DNA of 64,000 bases from Microbacterium sp. LWH7-1.2. Lineage in GTDB: Bacteria; Actinomycetota; Actinomycetes; Actinomycetales; Microbacteriaceae. Of the stretch, positions 53,181 to 62,460 are shown in pieces (position 1 is the stretch's first letter; each line of letters begins with the position of its first letter). Under the pieces are notes generated by a model. It worked only from the letters and a program-made list of their open reading frames with translations, ran no database searches and was not told the DNA's origin. The translations under genes were made by a program, and so were the position numbers. Location: NCBI RefSeq assembly GCF_038397755.1, contig NZ_CP151637.1, positions 372,001-436,000 of the forward strand, read 5' to 3'.

Positions 53181-54158
53181 GTGCGCGCACTCATCCACTC
53201 CGCTTTCGGCGACCCGACCGAGGTTCTCGAGGTGGCCGAGCGACCGAAGCCCGAGCCGGGACCCGGTCAGGTGCGAGTGCGCACGATCCTCTCGCCGATC
53301 CACAACCACGACCTCTGGACCATCCGCGGCACGTACGGGTACAAGCCCGCGCTGCCGGCGGCTTCCGGCACCGAGGCCGTCGGGGTCGTGGACGCGCTCG
53401 GCGAGGGCGTCGAGTCCCTGAAGGCCGGGCAGCGGGTCGCCACGGGCGGCACGTTCGGCGTGTGGAGCGAGTACTTCGTCGCGAATGCCGCCGGGCTCGT
53501 TCCCGTGCCGGACGCGGTGAGCGACGAGACGGCCGCACAGCTCATCTCGATGCCGTTCAGCGCGCTGAGCCTGCTCGACTTCCTCGATGTGCAGCCAGGC
53601 GACTGGATCGTGCAGAACACCGCGAACGGCGCCGTGGGCAGGCTCGTCGCCCAGTTCGCCGCAGCGCGTGGCGTGCACGTCCTCGGCCTGGTGCGCCGCG
53701 ATGCCGGCGTCGATGAACTGGCGGGGCTCGGCATCCGTGATGTCGTGTCGACCGCGTCGGATGCGTGGCGGGAACGCGCCGCGGCGATCCTCGGCGGGAA
53801 CGCACCGCGCGCGGCGGTGGACTCCGTCGGCGGCGAGGCCGCCGGCGACCTGCTGTCGCTGCTCGGCGATGGCGGCACCCTCGTGTCGTTCGGATCGATG
53901 GCGTCCAGCACGCTGCACCTCTCGGCGGGCGACCTCATCTTCAAGCAGGCCACGGTGAAGGGGTTCTGGGGCAGCAAGGTCAGTCAGACGATGGATGCTG
54001 CGACCCGCGGTGCGCTGTTCGCCGAGCTGGTCCAGCGCATCGGGTCTGGCGAGGTCTCCCTCCCGGTCGACGCGGTGTTCCCGTTCGAGCAGGCACGCCA
54101 GGCCGCCGCGGCCAGCGCGGTGCCGGGGCGCGACGGCAAGGTGCTGCTGCGCTTCTGA
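53181..54158 (+). CDS. Zinc-independent MDR family oxidoreductase (quinone/enoyl reductase type)
   Basis: A 325-residue protein with GTG at 53181 after CAAGGAG. The N-terminal GroES-like part (LEVAERPKPEPGPGQVRVRTI…GTEAVGVVDALGEGVESLKAGQRV) lacks the Cys/His zinc ligands. The Rossmann part has QNTANGAVGRLVAQFAAARGVHVLGLVRR. It ends with the KVLLRF strand. It is closest in look to NADPH quinone or enoyl-thioester reductases. It lies downstream of the ECF41 cluster but without a matching promoter, so membership in that regulon is open. Confidence 0.87.
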   Translation: MRALIHSAFGDPTEVLEVAERPKPEPGPGQVRVRTILSPIHNHDLWTIRGTYGYKPALPAASGTEAVGVVDALGEGVESLKAGQRVATGGTFGVWSEYFVANAAGLVPVPDAVSDETAAQLISMPFSALSLLDFLDVQPGDWIVQNTANGAVGRLVAQFAAARGVHVLGLVRRDAGVDELAGLGIRDVVSTASDAWRERAAAILGGNAPRAAVDSVGGEAAGDLLSLLGDGGTLVSFGSMASSTLHLSAGDLIFKQATVKGFWGSKVSQTMDAATRGALFAELVQRIGSGEVSLPVDAVFPFEQARQAAAASAVPGRDGKVLLRF

Positions 54159-54198
54159 CGGCTTCGTGGCAAGTCGCGCCGGTCGCGGCCCACCCGCC

Positions 54199-54555
54199 TC
54201 ACCCTTCGGCGAGGAGCACGGTCAACGACGTGATCACGCCGTTCTCGACGGTGATGAGATCGATGCCGCGGACGACCGGTGCACCCGACGGCCCGAACGC
54301 CCAGGGCAGCACCCCGGTCGTCGCGGACGTGTAGGCGGGTCCGTCCTCGACGAGCACGGACTTCTCGGGCGCGTCCTTCAGCAATGCTGCGGCGCTGGCG
54401 AGCACCGCCTCGGGACCGACGACGGTGCCCTCGGGGTCGGTCAGGGTCACTCCGGGGGAGTACGCGCGAGCCGCGGCATCGCGTCGTGCCGCGGCATCCC
54501 GGTTCCCGAAGACGCCGTGGAGGTTCAGACGGAGGAGTTCAGCGACGGTGCTCAT
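54199..54555 (-). CDS. SnoaL/NTF2-like small protein
   Basis: A 118-residue protein with ATG at 54555. A cone-shaped alpha+beta pattern runs from an N-terminal helix (VAELLRLNLHGVFGN) through YSPGVTLTDPEGTVVGPEAVL to a final ITSLTVLL strand. The family includes enzymes and ligand binders; no catalytic residue is certain. It is convergent with the MDR oxidoreductase. Confidence 0.75.
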   Translation of the reverse strand: MSTVAELLRLNLHGVFGNRDAAARRDAAARAYSPGVTLTDPEGTVVGPEAVLASAAALLKDAPEKSVLVEDGPAYTSATTGVLPWAFGPSGAPVVRGIDLITVENGVITSLTVLLAEG

Positions 54556-54602
54556 GCAACTACCGAACCGTGGGCGGCGCGCGGTTCTTCCCGATCAACC
54601 GC

Positions 54603-54833
54603 TCATTCGGTCGGCGGAACGCGGCGCCGAGGCCCACGAGTTGCGGGCGGAGGCGGCACCTCCTTCGCGGCGATGATCGCGCCGCGCGGGATGCGCTCGA
54701 CTCCGCGTTTGCCGTGGACCACGACGGACTCGGCGTCCGCGCTCAGGAGCTCGCCGAGGGCGTCTGTGGCCTGGCCCGTGGGCAGGATGTAGCGCACGAC
54801 CACGCGGCGACCAGGATCGGGGAGGTTCACCAT
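54603..54833 (-). CDS. Small SH3-like domain protein (Rv0428c N-terminal type)
   Basis: A 76-residue protein with ATG at 54833, inside the end of the upstream SDR gene. GRRVVVRYILPTGQATDALGELLSADAESVVVHGKRGVERIPRGAIIAAKEVP is an all-beta stretch that matches the small domain at the N-terminus of mycobacterial histone-acetyltransferase-like proteins, here without the acetyltransferase. The role is unknown. The overlap suggests coupling to the SDR. Confidence 0.65.
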   Translation of the reverse strand: MVNLPDPGRRVVVRYILPTGQATDALGELLSADAESVVVHGKRGVERIPRGAIIAAKEVPPPPATRGPRRRVPPTE

Positions 54834-56308
54834 TGGCCGGGTGCGTAGTCCTTGAGGAAGACGCCGAACAGGTCTTCGCCCGCCTCACCGCGCACGATCG
54901 GATCGTAGACGCGTGCGGCGCCGTCGACGAGGTCGAGCGGCGCGTGGAAGCCTTCTTCGGCGAGCCGCACCTTCGTCGGGTGGGGGCGCTCGTCGGTGAT
55001 CCAGCCGGTGTCGACGCTCGTCATGAGGATGCGGTCGGTCTCGAACAGCTCCCGCGCGCTCGTGCGCGTCAGCATGTTGACCGCCGCCTTGGCCATGTTG
55101 GTATGCGGATGACCCGGTCCCTTGTACCCGCGATTGAAGACGCCCTCCATCGCGCTGACATTGACCACGTACGTCCTGCGGGCGGGGCTCGCGGCCAGCG
55201 ATGCCCGCAGCTTCGACACGAGCAGGAACGGTGCGGTCGTGTTCGCCAGCTGCACCTCGAGCATCTCGAGCGGGTCGACCTCGTCGACGCTCTGCACCCA
55301 CGAGTTGGTGTGATCGAGGTCGGGGATCAGCCCGCCGGCATCGATCGCGGTGCCGGCCGCGAGGCGCTCGAGCGAGCTGGAACCGGCGGCCATGGCCTGC
55401 TCGGTCAGTTCGTCGGCACGCGCGGCGGCCGCGGCGAGGATCGGATGAGCGGTGACCGAGCGCTCCAGCGCCTGCGGGTGGCGGTCGTTCGTGTGGCCGA
55501 ATGTGACCAGCTCGGGCAGAGGGCCATCGGGGAGCGGGGCGAGCTCGGCGTCGACGAGCGGCTGATATGCACCGGGCGAGCGGCGCACCGTCTGGGTCGC
55601 GTTGTTGATCAGGATGTCGAGCGGACCTGCGGCTGCGACGTCCTCAGCCAGTCCGATCACCTGGGCGGGATCGCGCAGGTCGATGCCCACGACCTTGAGG
55701 CGATCGATCCACTCGGGGGCGTCGGGGAGGCTGCTGAAACGGCGCACGGCGTCGCGGGGGAAGCGCGTCGTGATCGTGGTGTGCGCACCGTCGCGCAGGA
55801 GGCGCAGCGCGATGTACATTCCGATCTTCGCGCGGCCGCCGGTGAGCAGCGCGCGCTTGCCGGTGAGATCGGTGCGCGCGTTGCGCTTCGCGTGACTCAT
55901 CGCCGCGCACGTCGGGCAGAGCTGGTGGTAGAACGCGTCGACGATCGTGTACGACTGCTTGCAGATGTAGCAGGCGCGCGGCTTGAGGAGGGTGCCGGCG
56001 GTGGGCGCGGTAGTGGACGAGCTGATCGGGATGCCGCGGGTCTCGTCGTCGATGCGATCGGGCGCCCCGGTGGCCGTAGCGGCGACGACAGCGCGGTCGG
56101 CGGAGGCGATCGCCTCGCGGATCTCGCGGCGCCGCACCTTCTTGACCGCCTTGAACATCGCGGCGGTCGCGCGGCGGACGGCCACGTAGTCGGGGTGCGA
56201 CTCGTCGACTCCCGGCATGATCGCGAGCACCCGCAGGGTGGTCGCCAGATCGTCCGGGTCGATGCCGCTCGGCGGCAGGTCGGTGGGCGCGGGGGAATCG
56301 GGAAGCAC
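54827..56308 (-). CDS. Atypical SDR protein with N-terminal zinc finger
   Basis: A 493-residue protein with ATG at 56308. Residues 1-105 are a helical, charged lead. Cys113, Cys116, Cys131 and Cys134 form a four-Cys zinc finger (CYICKQ, CPTC). From about residue 148 an SDR fold starts with GKRALLTGGRAKIGMYIALRLL and LDILINNATQ. The usual Tyr-x3-Lys is not present. At its place the sequence reads T-N-M-A-K, so Thr replaces the catalytic Tyr while Ser (NVSAMEG) and Lys remain. It may bind NAD without normal reductase activity. A 7-base overlap couples the next gene. Confidence 0.82.
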   Translation of the reverse strand: MLPDSPAPTDLPPSGIDPDDLATTLRVLAIMPGVDESHPDYVAVRRATAAMFKAVKKVRRREIREAIASADRAVVAATATGAPDRIDDETRGIPISSSTTAPTAGTLLKPRACYICKQSYTIVDAFYHQLCPTCAAMSHAKRNARTDLTGKRALLTGGRAKIGMYIALRLLRDGAHTTITTRFPRDAVRRFSSLPDAPEWIDRLKVVGIDLRDPAQVIGLAEDVAAAGPLDILINNATQTVRRSPGAYQPLVDAELAPLPDGPLPELVTFGHTNDRHPQALERSVTAHPILAAAAARADELTEQAMAAGSSSLERLAAGTAIDAGGLIPDLDHTNSWVQSVDEVDPLEMLEVQLANTTAPFLLVSKLRASLAASPARRTYVVNVSAMEGVFNRGYKGPGHPHTNMAKAAVNMLTRTSARELFETDRILMTSVDTGWITDERPHPTKVRLAEEGFHAPLDLVDGAARVYDPIVRGEAGEDLFGVFLKDYAPGQW

Positions 56309-56357
56309 ACGTGATTCTACGCCGGGCCGGTTCGGCTGTTCCTGTTAGCGTGCCTTC

Positions 56358-56774
56358 GTGAGCACCTCGAACCCGGCATCGACGTCGACGCGCAGCATCC
56401 GTGTGTCGGCCGCGGTCATCCTGAACGACCGCGATGAGCTCCTGCTGGTGCGCAAGGCCGGCACGACGGCGTTCATGCAGCCGGGAGGTAAACCCGAACC
56501 CGACGAGACGCCGGCCGAGACGCTGAGCCGCGAGCTGTTCGAGGAGCTGGGGCTTTCGGTCGAGCCCGATCAGCTGGATTCGCTCGGCCTGTTCACGGCG
56601 GCCGCGGCGAACGAGCCGGGTTTCCTCGTGGTGGCGGACGTCTTCGTCGCCGACATCGGCGATCAGGTGCCGGTGACCGACGCCGAGATCGAGGAGCTGC
56701 GATGGGTCTCCCGTACCGACGCGCAGCACCTGGAGATCGCGCCGCTGGCGCGGGAGAACTTCCTGCCGGCCTGA
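56358..56774 (+). CDS. NUDIX hydrolase
   Basis: A 138-residue protein with GTG at 56358. The Nudix box is complete: GGKPEPDETPAETL followed by SRELFEELGL, that is G-x5-E-x7-R-E-x2-E-E-x-G. It hydrolyses a nucleoside diphosphate linked to another group; the substrate cannot be told. It is divergent from the SDR gene, with about 50 bp between the two starts. Confidence 0.92.
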   Translation: MSTSNPASTSTRSIRVSAAVILNDRDELLLVRKAGTTAFMQPGGKPEPDETPAETLSRELFEELGLSVEPDQLDSLGLFTAAAANEPGFLVVADVFVADIGDQVPVTDAEIEELRWVSRTDAQHLEIAPLARENFLPA

Positions 56775-56780
56775 TCCGGC

Positions 56781-57320
56781 TCAGCCGGCCGTGGCCTCGT
56801 GGATGTCGGACTCGAAGGACGAGCCGTTGAGGTCGAGGTAGAGGCGCCTCTCGGTGATCGAGACGATCATCGTGTTGCGGCGCTCGAGCGCTGAGGTGGC
56901 CGAATCGAAGAAGCCGGGGTCGAAGCCGAAGAGCTTCACCTCGTCGGCGCGATGGATCTTCTTGCCCGCCCACGGACCGGCCACCTTCACCGGATCGCGG
57001 TGCGTGTACACGGCGACGCGCGCGCCCGCGAGGCTGCCCGTGTGCAGGCGGCCAGCATCCGGGGCGCCCACCTCGATCCAGGCCACGAGCGCGCCTGTGA
57101 GATCGCGCACGAGCACGGCAGGTTCATCCGTCGCAGATATACCCTCGCTGAACCCGATGCCCTCCTCGTATTCGAGCGCGTATGCGAGCACCCGCGTCAG
57201 CATGAACGCGTCGGTCTCGGACGGATGCCGCGCCACACGCACCGAGAGATCCTCGTAGACGCTCCGATCGACGTCGGCCAGCTGGATATCGAAGGTGTAC
57301 ATCGTCACGCCGATCGCCAT
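56781..57320 (-). CDS. YaeQ family protein
   Basis: A 179-residue protein with ATG at 57320. It shows the YaeQ pattern: a start TMYTFDIQLADVDRSVYEDLSVRVARHPSETDAFMLTRVLAYALEYEEGI, then WIEVGAPDAGRLH, then YTHRD. The fold is restriction-nuclease-like (PD-(D/E)xK). The role in cells is unclear. It is convergent with the NUDIX gene, 6 bp apart. Confidence 0.9.
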   Translation of the reverse strand: MAIGVTMYTFDIQLADVDRSVYEDLSVRVARHPSETDAFMLTRVLAYALEYEEGIGFSEGISATDEPAVLVRDLTGALVAWIEVGAPDAGRLHTGSLAGARVAVYTHRDPVKVAGPWAGKKIHRADEVKLFGFDPGFFDSATSALERRNTMIVSITERRLYLDLNGSSFESDIHEATAG

Positions 57321-57369
57321 GGGAATCGAGCCTACGGTGCGCCGCCGGGCAGCGTGTTACAGTCGGCGG

Positions 57370-57783
57370 ATGCCGCACTGGGCCGTCGCCGTCATCGCCG
57401 TGGTCGGCGGGCTCATCGCGGTCTGGCTGGTGCTGCTGCTGATCCTGTGGGCGCAGCAGCGCCGAGCCGGCCGCAACGTGGACTGGCGCCAGATCATGCG
57501 ACTCGTCGTCGACGTCGTCCTGCTGCTGAGGCGCCTGGTCGTCGATCCCGAGGTGCCGAGGGCCACCCGGTGGTGGCTCGGCGGGCTGCTGGCGTATCTG
57601 CTCCTGCCGATCGACCTGGTGCCGGACTTCATCCCCGTTCTCGGATACGCGGACGATGCGATCATCGTCGCGATCGCGCTGCGGTACGCGATCAGGACAG
57701 CGGGGAGATCCGCCATCGAGCGCCACTGGCCGGGGACTCCGGAAGGACTCGGCAGCCTGCTCTCGCTGGTGGGCGCGCGCTGA
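57370..57783 (+). CDS. YkvA-type DUF1232 membrane protein
   Basis: A 137-residue protein with ATG at 57370. An N-terminal membrane helix (about 5-28) is followed by the DUF1232 signature YLLLPIDLVPDFIPVLGYADDAIIV near residues 78-102. The family is of unknown function and often lies near envelope genes. It is divergent from yaeQ and convergent with the lipoprotein. Confidence 0.86.
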   Translation: MPHWAVAVIAVVGGLIAVWLVLLLILWAQQRRAGRNVDWRQIMRLVVDVVLLLRRLVVDPEVPRATRWWLGGLLAYLLLPIDLVPDFIPVLGYADDAIIVAIALRYAIRTAGRSAIERHWPGTPEGLGSLLSLVGAR

Positions 57784-57790
57784 GCGTGGA

Positions 57791-58369
57791 TCAGCTCTTG
57801 GGCCACTCGATCAGCAGGAGGTTCTGCTTCGTGTCGGCCACCTTCACCTCGCCCGACGTGAAGAGGTACGTCATGCCGTAGCCTTCCTCGTCCGTCGCGA
57901 TCGCGGTGTCGGCGCTCTCGGTGATGTACACCCCTGCGGCGTCCTCTTCGCGCACCCAGCCCTGGGCCTCGAGCTCTTCCTGCAGATCGGCGGCCTGGTC
58001 GTCTGCGAGAGGTGCCCAGCCGTACATCTGCCCATGGTCGCCGGCGGGACCCTCGAAGTCCGCCCACATGCACTGGAGGCCGTCCTCGATCTCCGTGCTG
58101 CCGATGTACAGCGGCGACGCCTGTGAGCTCCACCCCAGGCTCTCGAAGTTCGCCACGACCGACTCGCCGATGATCGTGGTGCAGGTCGGCTCCTCGGTCG
58201 AGGCGGGCGCGGGCTCGGGCGTCGCCGAAGGCTCGGGCGCGGCTGCGGTGGGCGTCTGCGCGTTGCCCGTCTCTTCCGGCGCCGGCTCGGGTGTGCCGGC
58301 GCAGGCCGTCAGAAGGAGCGCGGAGAGGGCGAGGGCGGCAGCGGCGCCGAGGATGCGAGTGGCAGGCAT
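57791..58369 (-). CDS. Putative lipoprotein
   Basis: A 192-residue protein with ATG at 58369. The signal peptide ends in a lipobox LLTACAG (Cys near 23). A Pro/Glu/Ala-rich linker (about 26-60) leads to a folded domain with one Cys pair (CTTII, LQCMW). It is probably anchored on the outer face of the membrane. No known family. It lies 52 bp downstream of the inositol-phosphatase-type gene and is probably co-transcribed with it. Confidence 0.75.
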   Translation of the reverse strand: MPATRILGAAAALALSALLLTACAGTPEPAPEETGNAQTPTAAAPEPSATPEPAPASTEEPTCTTIIGESVVANFESLGWSSQASPLYIGSTEIEDGLQCMWADFEGPAGDHGQMYGWAPLADDQAADLQEELEAQGWVREEDAAGVYITESADTAIATDEEGYGMTYLFTSGEVKVADTKQNLLLIEWPKS

Positions 58370-58421
58370 CAGAGAGTCTCCGTGGGGGATGGGAGGCGGT
58401 CGGGTGTCAGGCGGTGCGGGA

Positions 58422-59249
58422 TCAGGCGGAGTGGAGCAGGTCGAGATAGGCGGAGTGGAGCACGCGGTTGGTCGCGAGCGAGGAACGCCCGGAGATCGAG
58501 TCGTCGCCGTCGAACGATGTGAACTTGCCGCCGGCCTCGGTCACGATCGGCACGAGCGCGGCGATGTCGTACTCCTTGACGTCGAACTCGGCGACGAATT
58601 CGAGACGCCCCTCGGCCAGCAGCATGTACGGCCAGGCGTCGCCGTAGCCGCGATCGCGCCACACCGACGAGGTCAGGCGCTCCAGCGCCTCGAGCTTGCC
58701 GGCATCGCGCCACTGCCCGATGCTCTGGAAGCTCACGCTCGAGTCGGCGATCGCATCCACCGCCGACACCGCGAGGCGCTTCGCCTCACCCGTCGGCGTG
58801 TTGGTCCAGGCGCCGAGTCCGGTCGCCGCCCACCAGCGCCGGCCGATGGCGGGCTGGCTGGCGACGCCCACGCGCGGCACGCCGTCGATCGCGAGGGCGA
58901 TGAGGGTCGTCCACATGGGGATGCCCTTGAGGTAGTTCGCGGTGCCGTCGATCGGGTCGATGATCCATTGCCGCGCCGAATCGCCCGTGACGCCGTACTC
59001 CTCGCCGAACACGCCGTCACTCGGACGCTCGGACTCGAGCAGGTCGCGCAGGGCGCGCTCGGTGGCGAGATCCGCCTCGGTGACGTGGCTCGCGTCCGCC
59101 TTGAGGCGGACGTCGAGATCGGCCGCATCGAAGCGGGACATGGATGCCGCATCCGCCGCATCGGCCAGCCGCAGGGCGAGATCGAGATCGGCCCGGAGGT
59201 CTCCCTCGAACGGCGTGTCGAACGTCGAAACGGGGGAGGGGGAGGTCAC
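58422..59249 (-). CDS. hisN: Inositol-monophosphatase family protein, probable histidinol-phosphatase
   Basis: A 275-residue protein with GTG at 59249. The metal-binding motifs are present: GEEYG (first acid), DPIDGTANYL (DPxDGT) and EYDIAALVPIVTEAGG (the WDxAA-type motif). The size and the FQSIGQW/SSVWRDRGYGDAW loop fit the actinobacterial HisN branch, which removes phosphate from histidinol phosphate in histidine synthesis. An inositol or fructose-bisphosphate phosphatase cannot be ruled out from sequence alone. Confidence 0.85.
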   Translation of the reverse strand: MTSPSPVSTFDTPFEGDLRADLDLALRLADAADAASMSRFDAADLDVRLKADASHVTEADLATERALRDLLESERPSDGVFGEEYGVTGDSARQWIIDPIDGTANYLKGIPMWTTLIALAIDGVPRVGVASQPAIGRRWWAATGLGAWTNTPTGEAKRLAVSAVDAIADSSVSFQSIGQWRDAGKLEALERLTSSVWRDRGYGDAWPYMLLAEGRLEFVAEFDVKEYDIAALVPIVTEAGGKFTSFDGDDSISGRSSLATNRVLHSAYLDLLHSA

Positions 59250-59342
59250 GGGATCAAGGATAGCCGGGGCCCTCCCGCCTCGATTTCACGAGACGCGATC
59301 GTGATGCTAATGTTGATCCTCGTTCGCCTCGTCGTGAACAAT

Positions 59343-59415
59343 GCACCTCTAGCTCAATCGGCAGAGCAACTGACTCTTAATCAGTGGGTTCTGGGTTCGA
59401 GTCCCAGGGGGTGCA
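59343..59415 (+). tRNA. tRNA-Lys (anticodon CTT)
   Basis: A 73-nt cloverleaf. The acceptor stem GCACCTC pairs with GGGGTGC (one G-U). The anticodon stem ACTGA/TCAGT encloses the loop CTCTTAA, giving CTT. The T arm is CTGGG-TTCGAGT-CCCAG. The discriminator is A, and CCA is not encoded (CCC follows). Confidence 0.97.
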
Positions 59416-59422
59416 CCCAGGA

Positions 59423-59460
59423 GGAGCCGTCTCCCGCAGGATGCTGCGGGAGACGGCTCC
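59423..59460 (+). terminator. Terminator after tRNA-Lys
   Basis: A 17-bp perfect stem (59423-59439 with 59444-59460), a 4-nt loop GATG and then TTTGATTT. This is a good intrinsic terminator for the tRNA. Confidence 0.9.
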
Positions 59461-59719
59461 TTTGATTTCACCGCGGACCGCGACTCCGGGCCGCCGACTC
59501 CCGATGCATCCCACGCTGCTGAGCACGCCGTCGCTACGATCGAATCGAGCGGCTCGAGAGGGGCACATGGTGGTGACCGTATCGGTGCAAGGCGATTGGC
59601 CTGATGCAGTCCTCGCGGCCGGCGATGCCACGAGCGCCGGAGGGGAGGACCCGCAGATGTGCGGTGGGCTGCCCGACCGCGGGTGCGTGCGGGCATACGG
59701 CGCACCAGCGAGGTAGGCC

Positions 59720-60613
59720 ATGCTCGACCTCCATCGACTCGTGCTGCTGCGGGCGGTCGCAATCCACGGCAGCATCACGGCTGCCGCCCGTGCACTGGCC
59801 TACAGTCACTCGGCCATCTCGCAGCAACTCGCCCTGCTCGAACGCGAGACCGGGGCCGTGCTGCTCGAGAAGGTGGGTCGCACATCACGGCTGACTCCGG
59901 TCGGGCTCGAGCTCGTGCACAACACCGAGGCGGTTCTCGCGGCGATGGAGCGCGCGGAGTCGGAGTTGGCAGCCGCGCAGGAGCAGCCACGCGGCATCGT
60001 GACGGTGGCGGTCTTCACCTCTATCGGCCGAATCGTGTTGCCCGCCGCCCTGCAGACGCTGGCGCAGACGCATCCGGGTCTCGACGTGCGGCTGCGGCGG
60101 TCCGATCCTGAGCACGCGGTGCCGCAGCTTGTCGCGAGACAGGTCGATGCCGTCGTCACCGATACCTTCCCTGGAACGCGGCTCTTGCCGGCGGGTGGCA
60201 TCCACGCCGCCGCCATCGGCAGGGACCCGATGCGCGGCTACCTGCCCGAAGGCATGGCGGACCGGCCGTTCGAGCGAGTTCCCTGGGTGATGGAGCCGCC
60301 GCAGGCGGCATCGACCCAGTGGGCGCTCCGCGTCTGCCGGGAGAGCGGCTTCGAACCGCGAATCGCGCACGAGTCCTCCGACATGCTTTTCCACCTGCGG
60401 ATGGTGGAGGCGGGACTGGCGGCAGCGTTCCTTCCCGATCTGGTCGTGCGCGAGGCGGGCAGTGCGCTGGTGCCGAACCCCTTGCTGCCGAGCAACCTGC
60501 GCAGAGACATCCTGATGGTCACACGTCTGGGTGCCGAGACGCATCCGGCACTCAACGCCGTGCGCGATGCCATCGCATCCGCCCTCAAGGAACATGTAAG
60601 CGTCATCGACTGA
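59720..60613 (+). CDS. LysR family transcriptional regulator
   Basis: A 297-residue protein with ATG at 59720. The winged helix is LHRLVLLRAVAIHGSITAAARALAYSHSAISQQLALLERETGAVLLEKVGR. The effector domain follows from about residue 90 (GIVTVAVFTSIGRIVLPAALQTL). It lies 174 bp upstream of an aldehyde dehydrogenase in the same direction. LysR proteins usually control the gene next to them, though typically a divergent one, so here regulation of the dehydrogenase is likely but not certain. Confidence 0.88.
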   Translation: MLDLHRLVLLRAVAIHGSITAAARALAYSHSAISQQLALLERETGAVLLEKVGRTSRLTPVGLELVHNTEAVLAAMERAESELAAAQEQPRGIVTVAVFTSIGRIVLPAALQTLAQTHPGLDVRLRRSDPEHAVPQLVARQVDAVVTDTFPGTRLLPAGGIHAAAIGRDPMRGYLPEGMADRPFERVPWVMEPPQAASTQWALRVCRESGFEPRIAHESSDMLFHLRMVEAGLAAAFLPDLVVREAGSALVPNPLLPSNLRRDILMVTRLGAETHPALNAVRDAIASALKEHVSVID

Positions 60614-60787
60614 TACCGGTCACTAAACGTCGCTTCTTGTGACGCGTTCGAGGTTCTACCGTTGACAGTGGAGGAGGCCCGCTGCGCTGCAGCACTGCGG
60701 TTCAGCCGGCCACTCATCGTCGGTGTGACCAGGAGGTCGCCGACTTCGTCATCGCCATCGAACACGTCGTCGCCGAGGAGGACAGTG

Positions 60788-62272
60788 ATGAGCATCACCA
60801 CCGAGACCATTCCACTCATCGAGCCCGACGCATCCGCCGTCGGCCACGCCGATCGCGTGATCGCCGGCCTCGGCCTGCCCGTCGACGGAATCGCGGTCGA
60901 CGACCCCGCGACCGGTGAGGTCATCGGCCACATCGCCGACATCGACGTGGAGGGCGCGCTCCTGGCAGTCGAGACAGCGGATGCGGCCGGCGAGGACTGG
61001 GCCCGGACGACCCCGCGACAGCGTGCCGACGTTCTGCACGCATGGTACGCGCTGCTGGTCGCGCACACCGAGGACCTCGCGCATCTCATTGCGCGGGAGA
61101 TGGGCAAGCCGCTCGCCGAGGCGCGGGGTGAGGTGAAATACGGCGCGGACTTCGTTCGCTGGTACGCGGAAGAGGCGGTGCGCCCCGCCGGCGGCTTCCG
61201 GGAGGCGCCTGACGGCGGCGCGAGCATCCTCACGCGTCGAGCGCCGGTGGGGCTGGCCGTGCTCATCACGCCGTGGAACTTCCCGCTCGCGATGGCGACG
61301 CGAAAGATTGCGCCGGCGCTCGCAGCAGGCTGCGCATCCGTCATCAAGCCCGCCACTGCCACGCCGCTCACCACGATCTTCGCAGTCGAGCTCGCTCGAC
61401 GAGCAGGCGTGCCCCAGGACCTCGTCCAGGTCGTCACGACCTCCAGCTCGTCGACGTTCAGCGATGCCGTCCTCCGGGACCGGCGCGTGCGTAAGGTGTC
61501 GTTCACCGGCTCGACCGAGGTGGGGCGCACGCTCATGCGGCTGGCCGCCGACAACGTACTGCGCTCCTCGATGGAGCTCGGTGGAAACGCGCCGTTCCTC
61601 GTCTTCGACGACGCCGACCTTGACCGTGCGATCGAGGGCGCGCTCGCGGCGAAGCTGCGCAACGGCGGCCAATCGTGCATCGCGGCGAACCGCTTCTACG
61701 TGCAGGAGGGAATCGCCGACGCGTTCGCCGAAGGGCTCGCCGCGCGCATGCGCGACATCGCCGTCGGCGCCGGCCTCGGCACCGGCACCGGGCTCGGCCC
61801 GCTCATCGACGGTCGGGCGGTGCGGCAGATGCGTGCGCTCACCGACGACGCCGTCGCGCAGGGCGCCACGCTGCTCACCGGCGGCACCGAGCTCGGATCG
61901 GCAGGGCATTTCTTCGCGCCCACGGTGCTCGACCATGTGCCGACCGACGCGGAGGTCGCGACCACCGAGATTTTCGGACCCATCGCCGCCATCCAGCGCT
62001 TCCGCACCGAGGACGAGGCGGTCGCTCGCGCCAACGCCACGGAGTTCGGCCTCGCCGGCTACGTCTTCAGCGAATCGCTCGACCGCGCTCTGAACGTCGC
62101 GGACCGGCTCAACACCGGCATCCTCGGCATCAACCAGGGCGTGCCGTCCAATGCGAGCGCGCCCTTCGGCGGCGTCAAGCAGTCGGGGCTGGGCCGCGAG
62201 GGCGGCGCCGAGGGGCTCGAGGAGTACCAGTCGGTGCGCTTCTACAACATCGCGCGTCGCGAGACGCGCTGA
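60788..62272 (+). CDS. gabD: NAD(P)-dependent aldehyde dehydrogenase, succinate-semialdehyde type
   Basis: A 494-residue protein with GAGGAG before ATG 60788. The catalytic Glu lies in SSMELGGNAPFLVFDDADLD and the nucleophile Cys in NGGQSCIAANRFYV. The cofactor region is TPWNFPLAMATRKIAPALAAGC with FTGSTEVGR. The C-terminus PFGGVKQSGLGREGGAEGLEEY fits the GabD/succinate-semialdehyde branch, which feeds succinate into the citric acid cycle. The exact aldehyde is not certain. Confidence 0.85.
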   Translation: MSITTETIPLIEPDASAVGHADRVIAGLGLPVDGIAVDDPATGEVIGHIADIDVEGALLAVETADAAGEDWARTTPRQRADVLHAWYALLVAHTEDLAHLIAREMGKPLAEARGEVKYGADFVRWYAEEAVRPAGGFREAPDGGASILTRRAPVGLAVLITPWNFPLAMATRKIAPALAAGCASVIKPATATPLTTIFAVELARRAGVPQDLVQVVTTSSSSTFSDAVLRDRRVRKVSFTGSTEVGRTLMRLAADNVLRSSMELGGNAPFLVFDDADLDRAIEGALAAKLRNGGQSCIAANRFYVQEGIADAFAEGLAARMRDIAVGAGLGTGTGLGPLIDGRAVRQMRALTDDAVAQGATLLTGGTELGSAGHFFAPTVLDHVPTDAEVATTEIFGPIAAIQRFRTEDEAVARANATEFGLAGYVFSESLDRALNVADRLNTGILGINQGVPSNASAPFGGVKQSGLGREGGAEGLEEYQSVRFYNIARRETR

Positions 62273-62460
62273 AATCGACCGCGACCACGTCCGCGCTCGG
62301 CGTCAAAACCCGCGCCGGACGCAGCGTGCACCGGCAGCCGCGGGTGCATTCGCCGACCTGCCCGCGACACGTGCGGACGAGCGCACCCCCGCCTCGCGCT
62401 GAAGGCGACGGACACCGCTGGGAGGCGTGCTACGCCTGAGTCGCGCCCAACGTCATCGAC

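Noticed and set aside
59570..59716. Small ORF between tRNA-Lys and the LysR gene
   Set aside because: No ribosome site of quality and no recognisable sequence.
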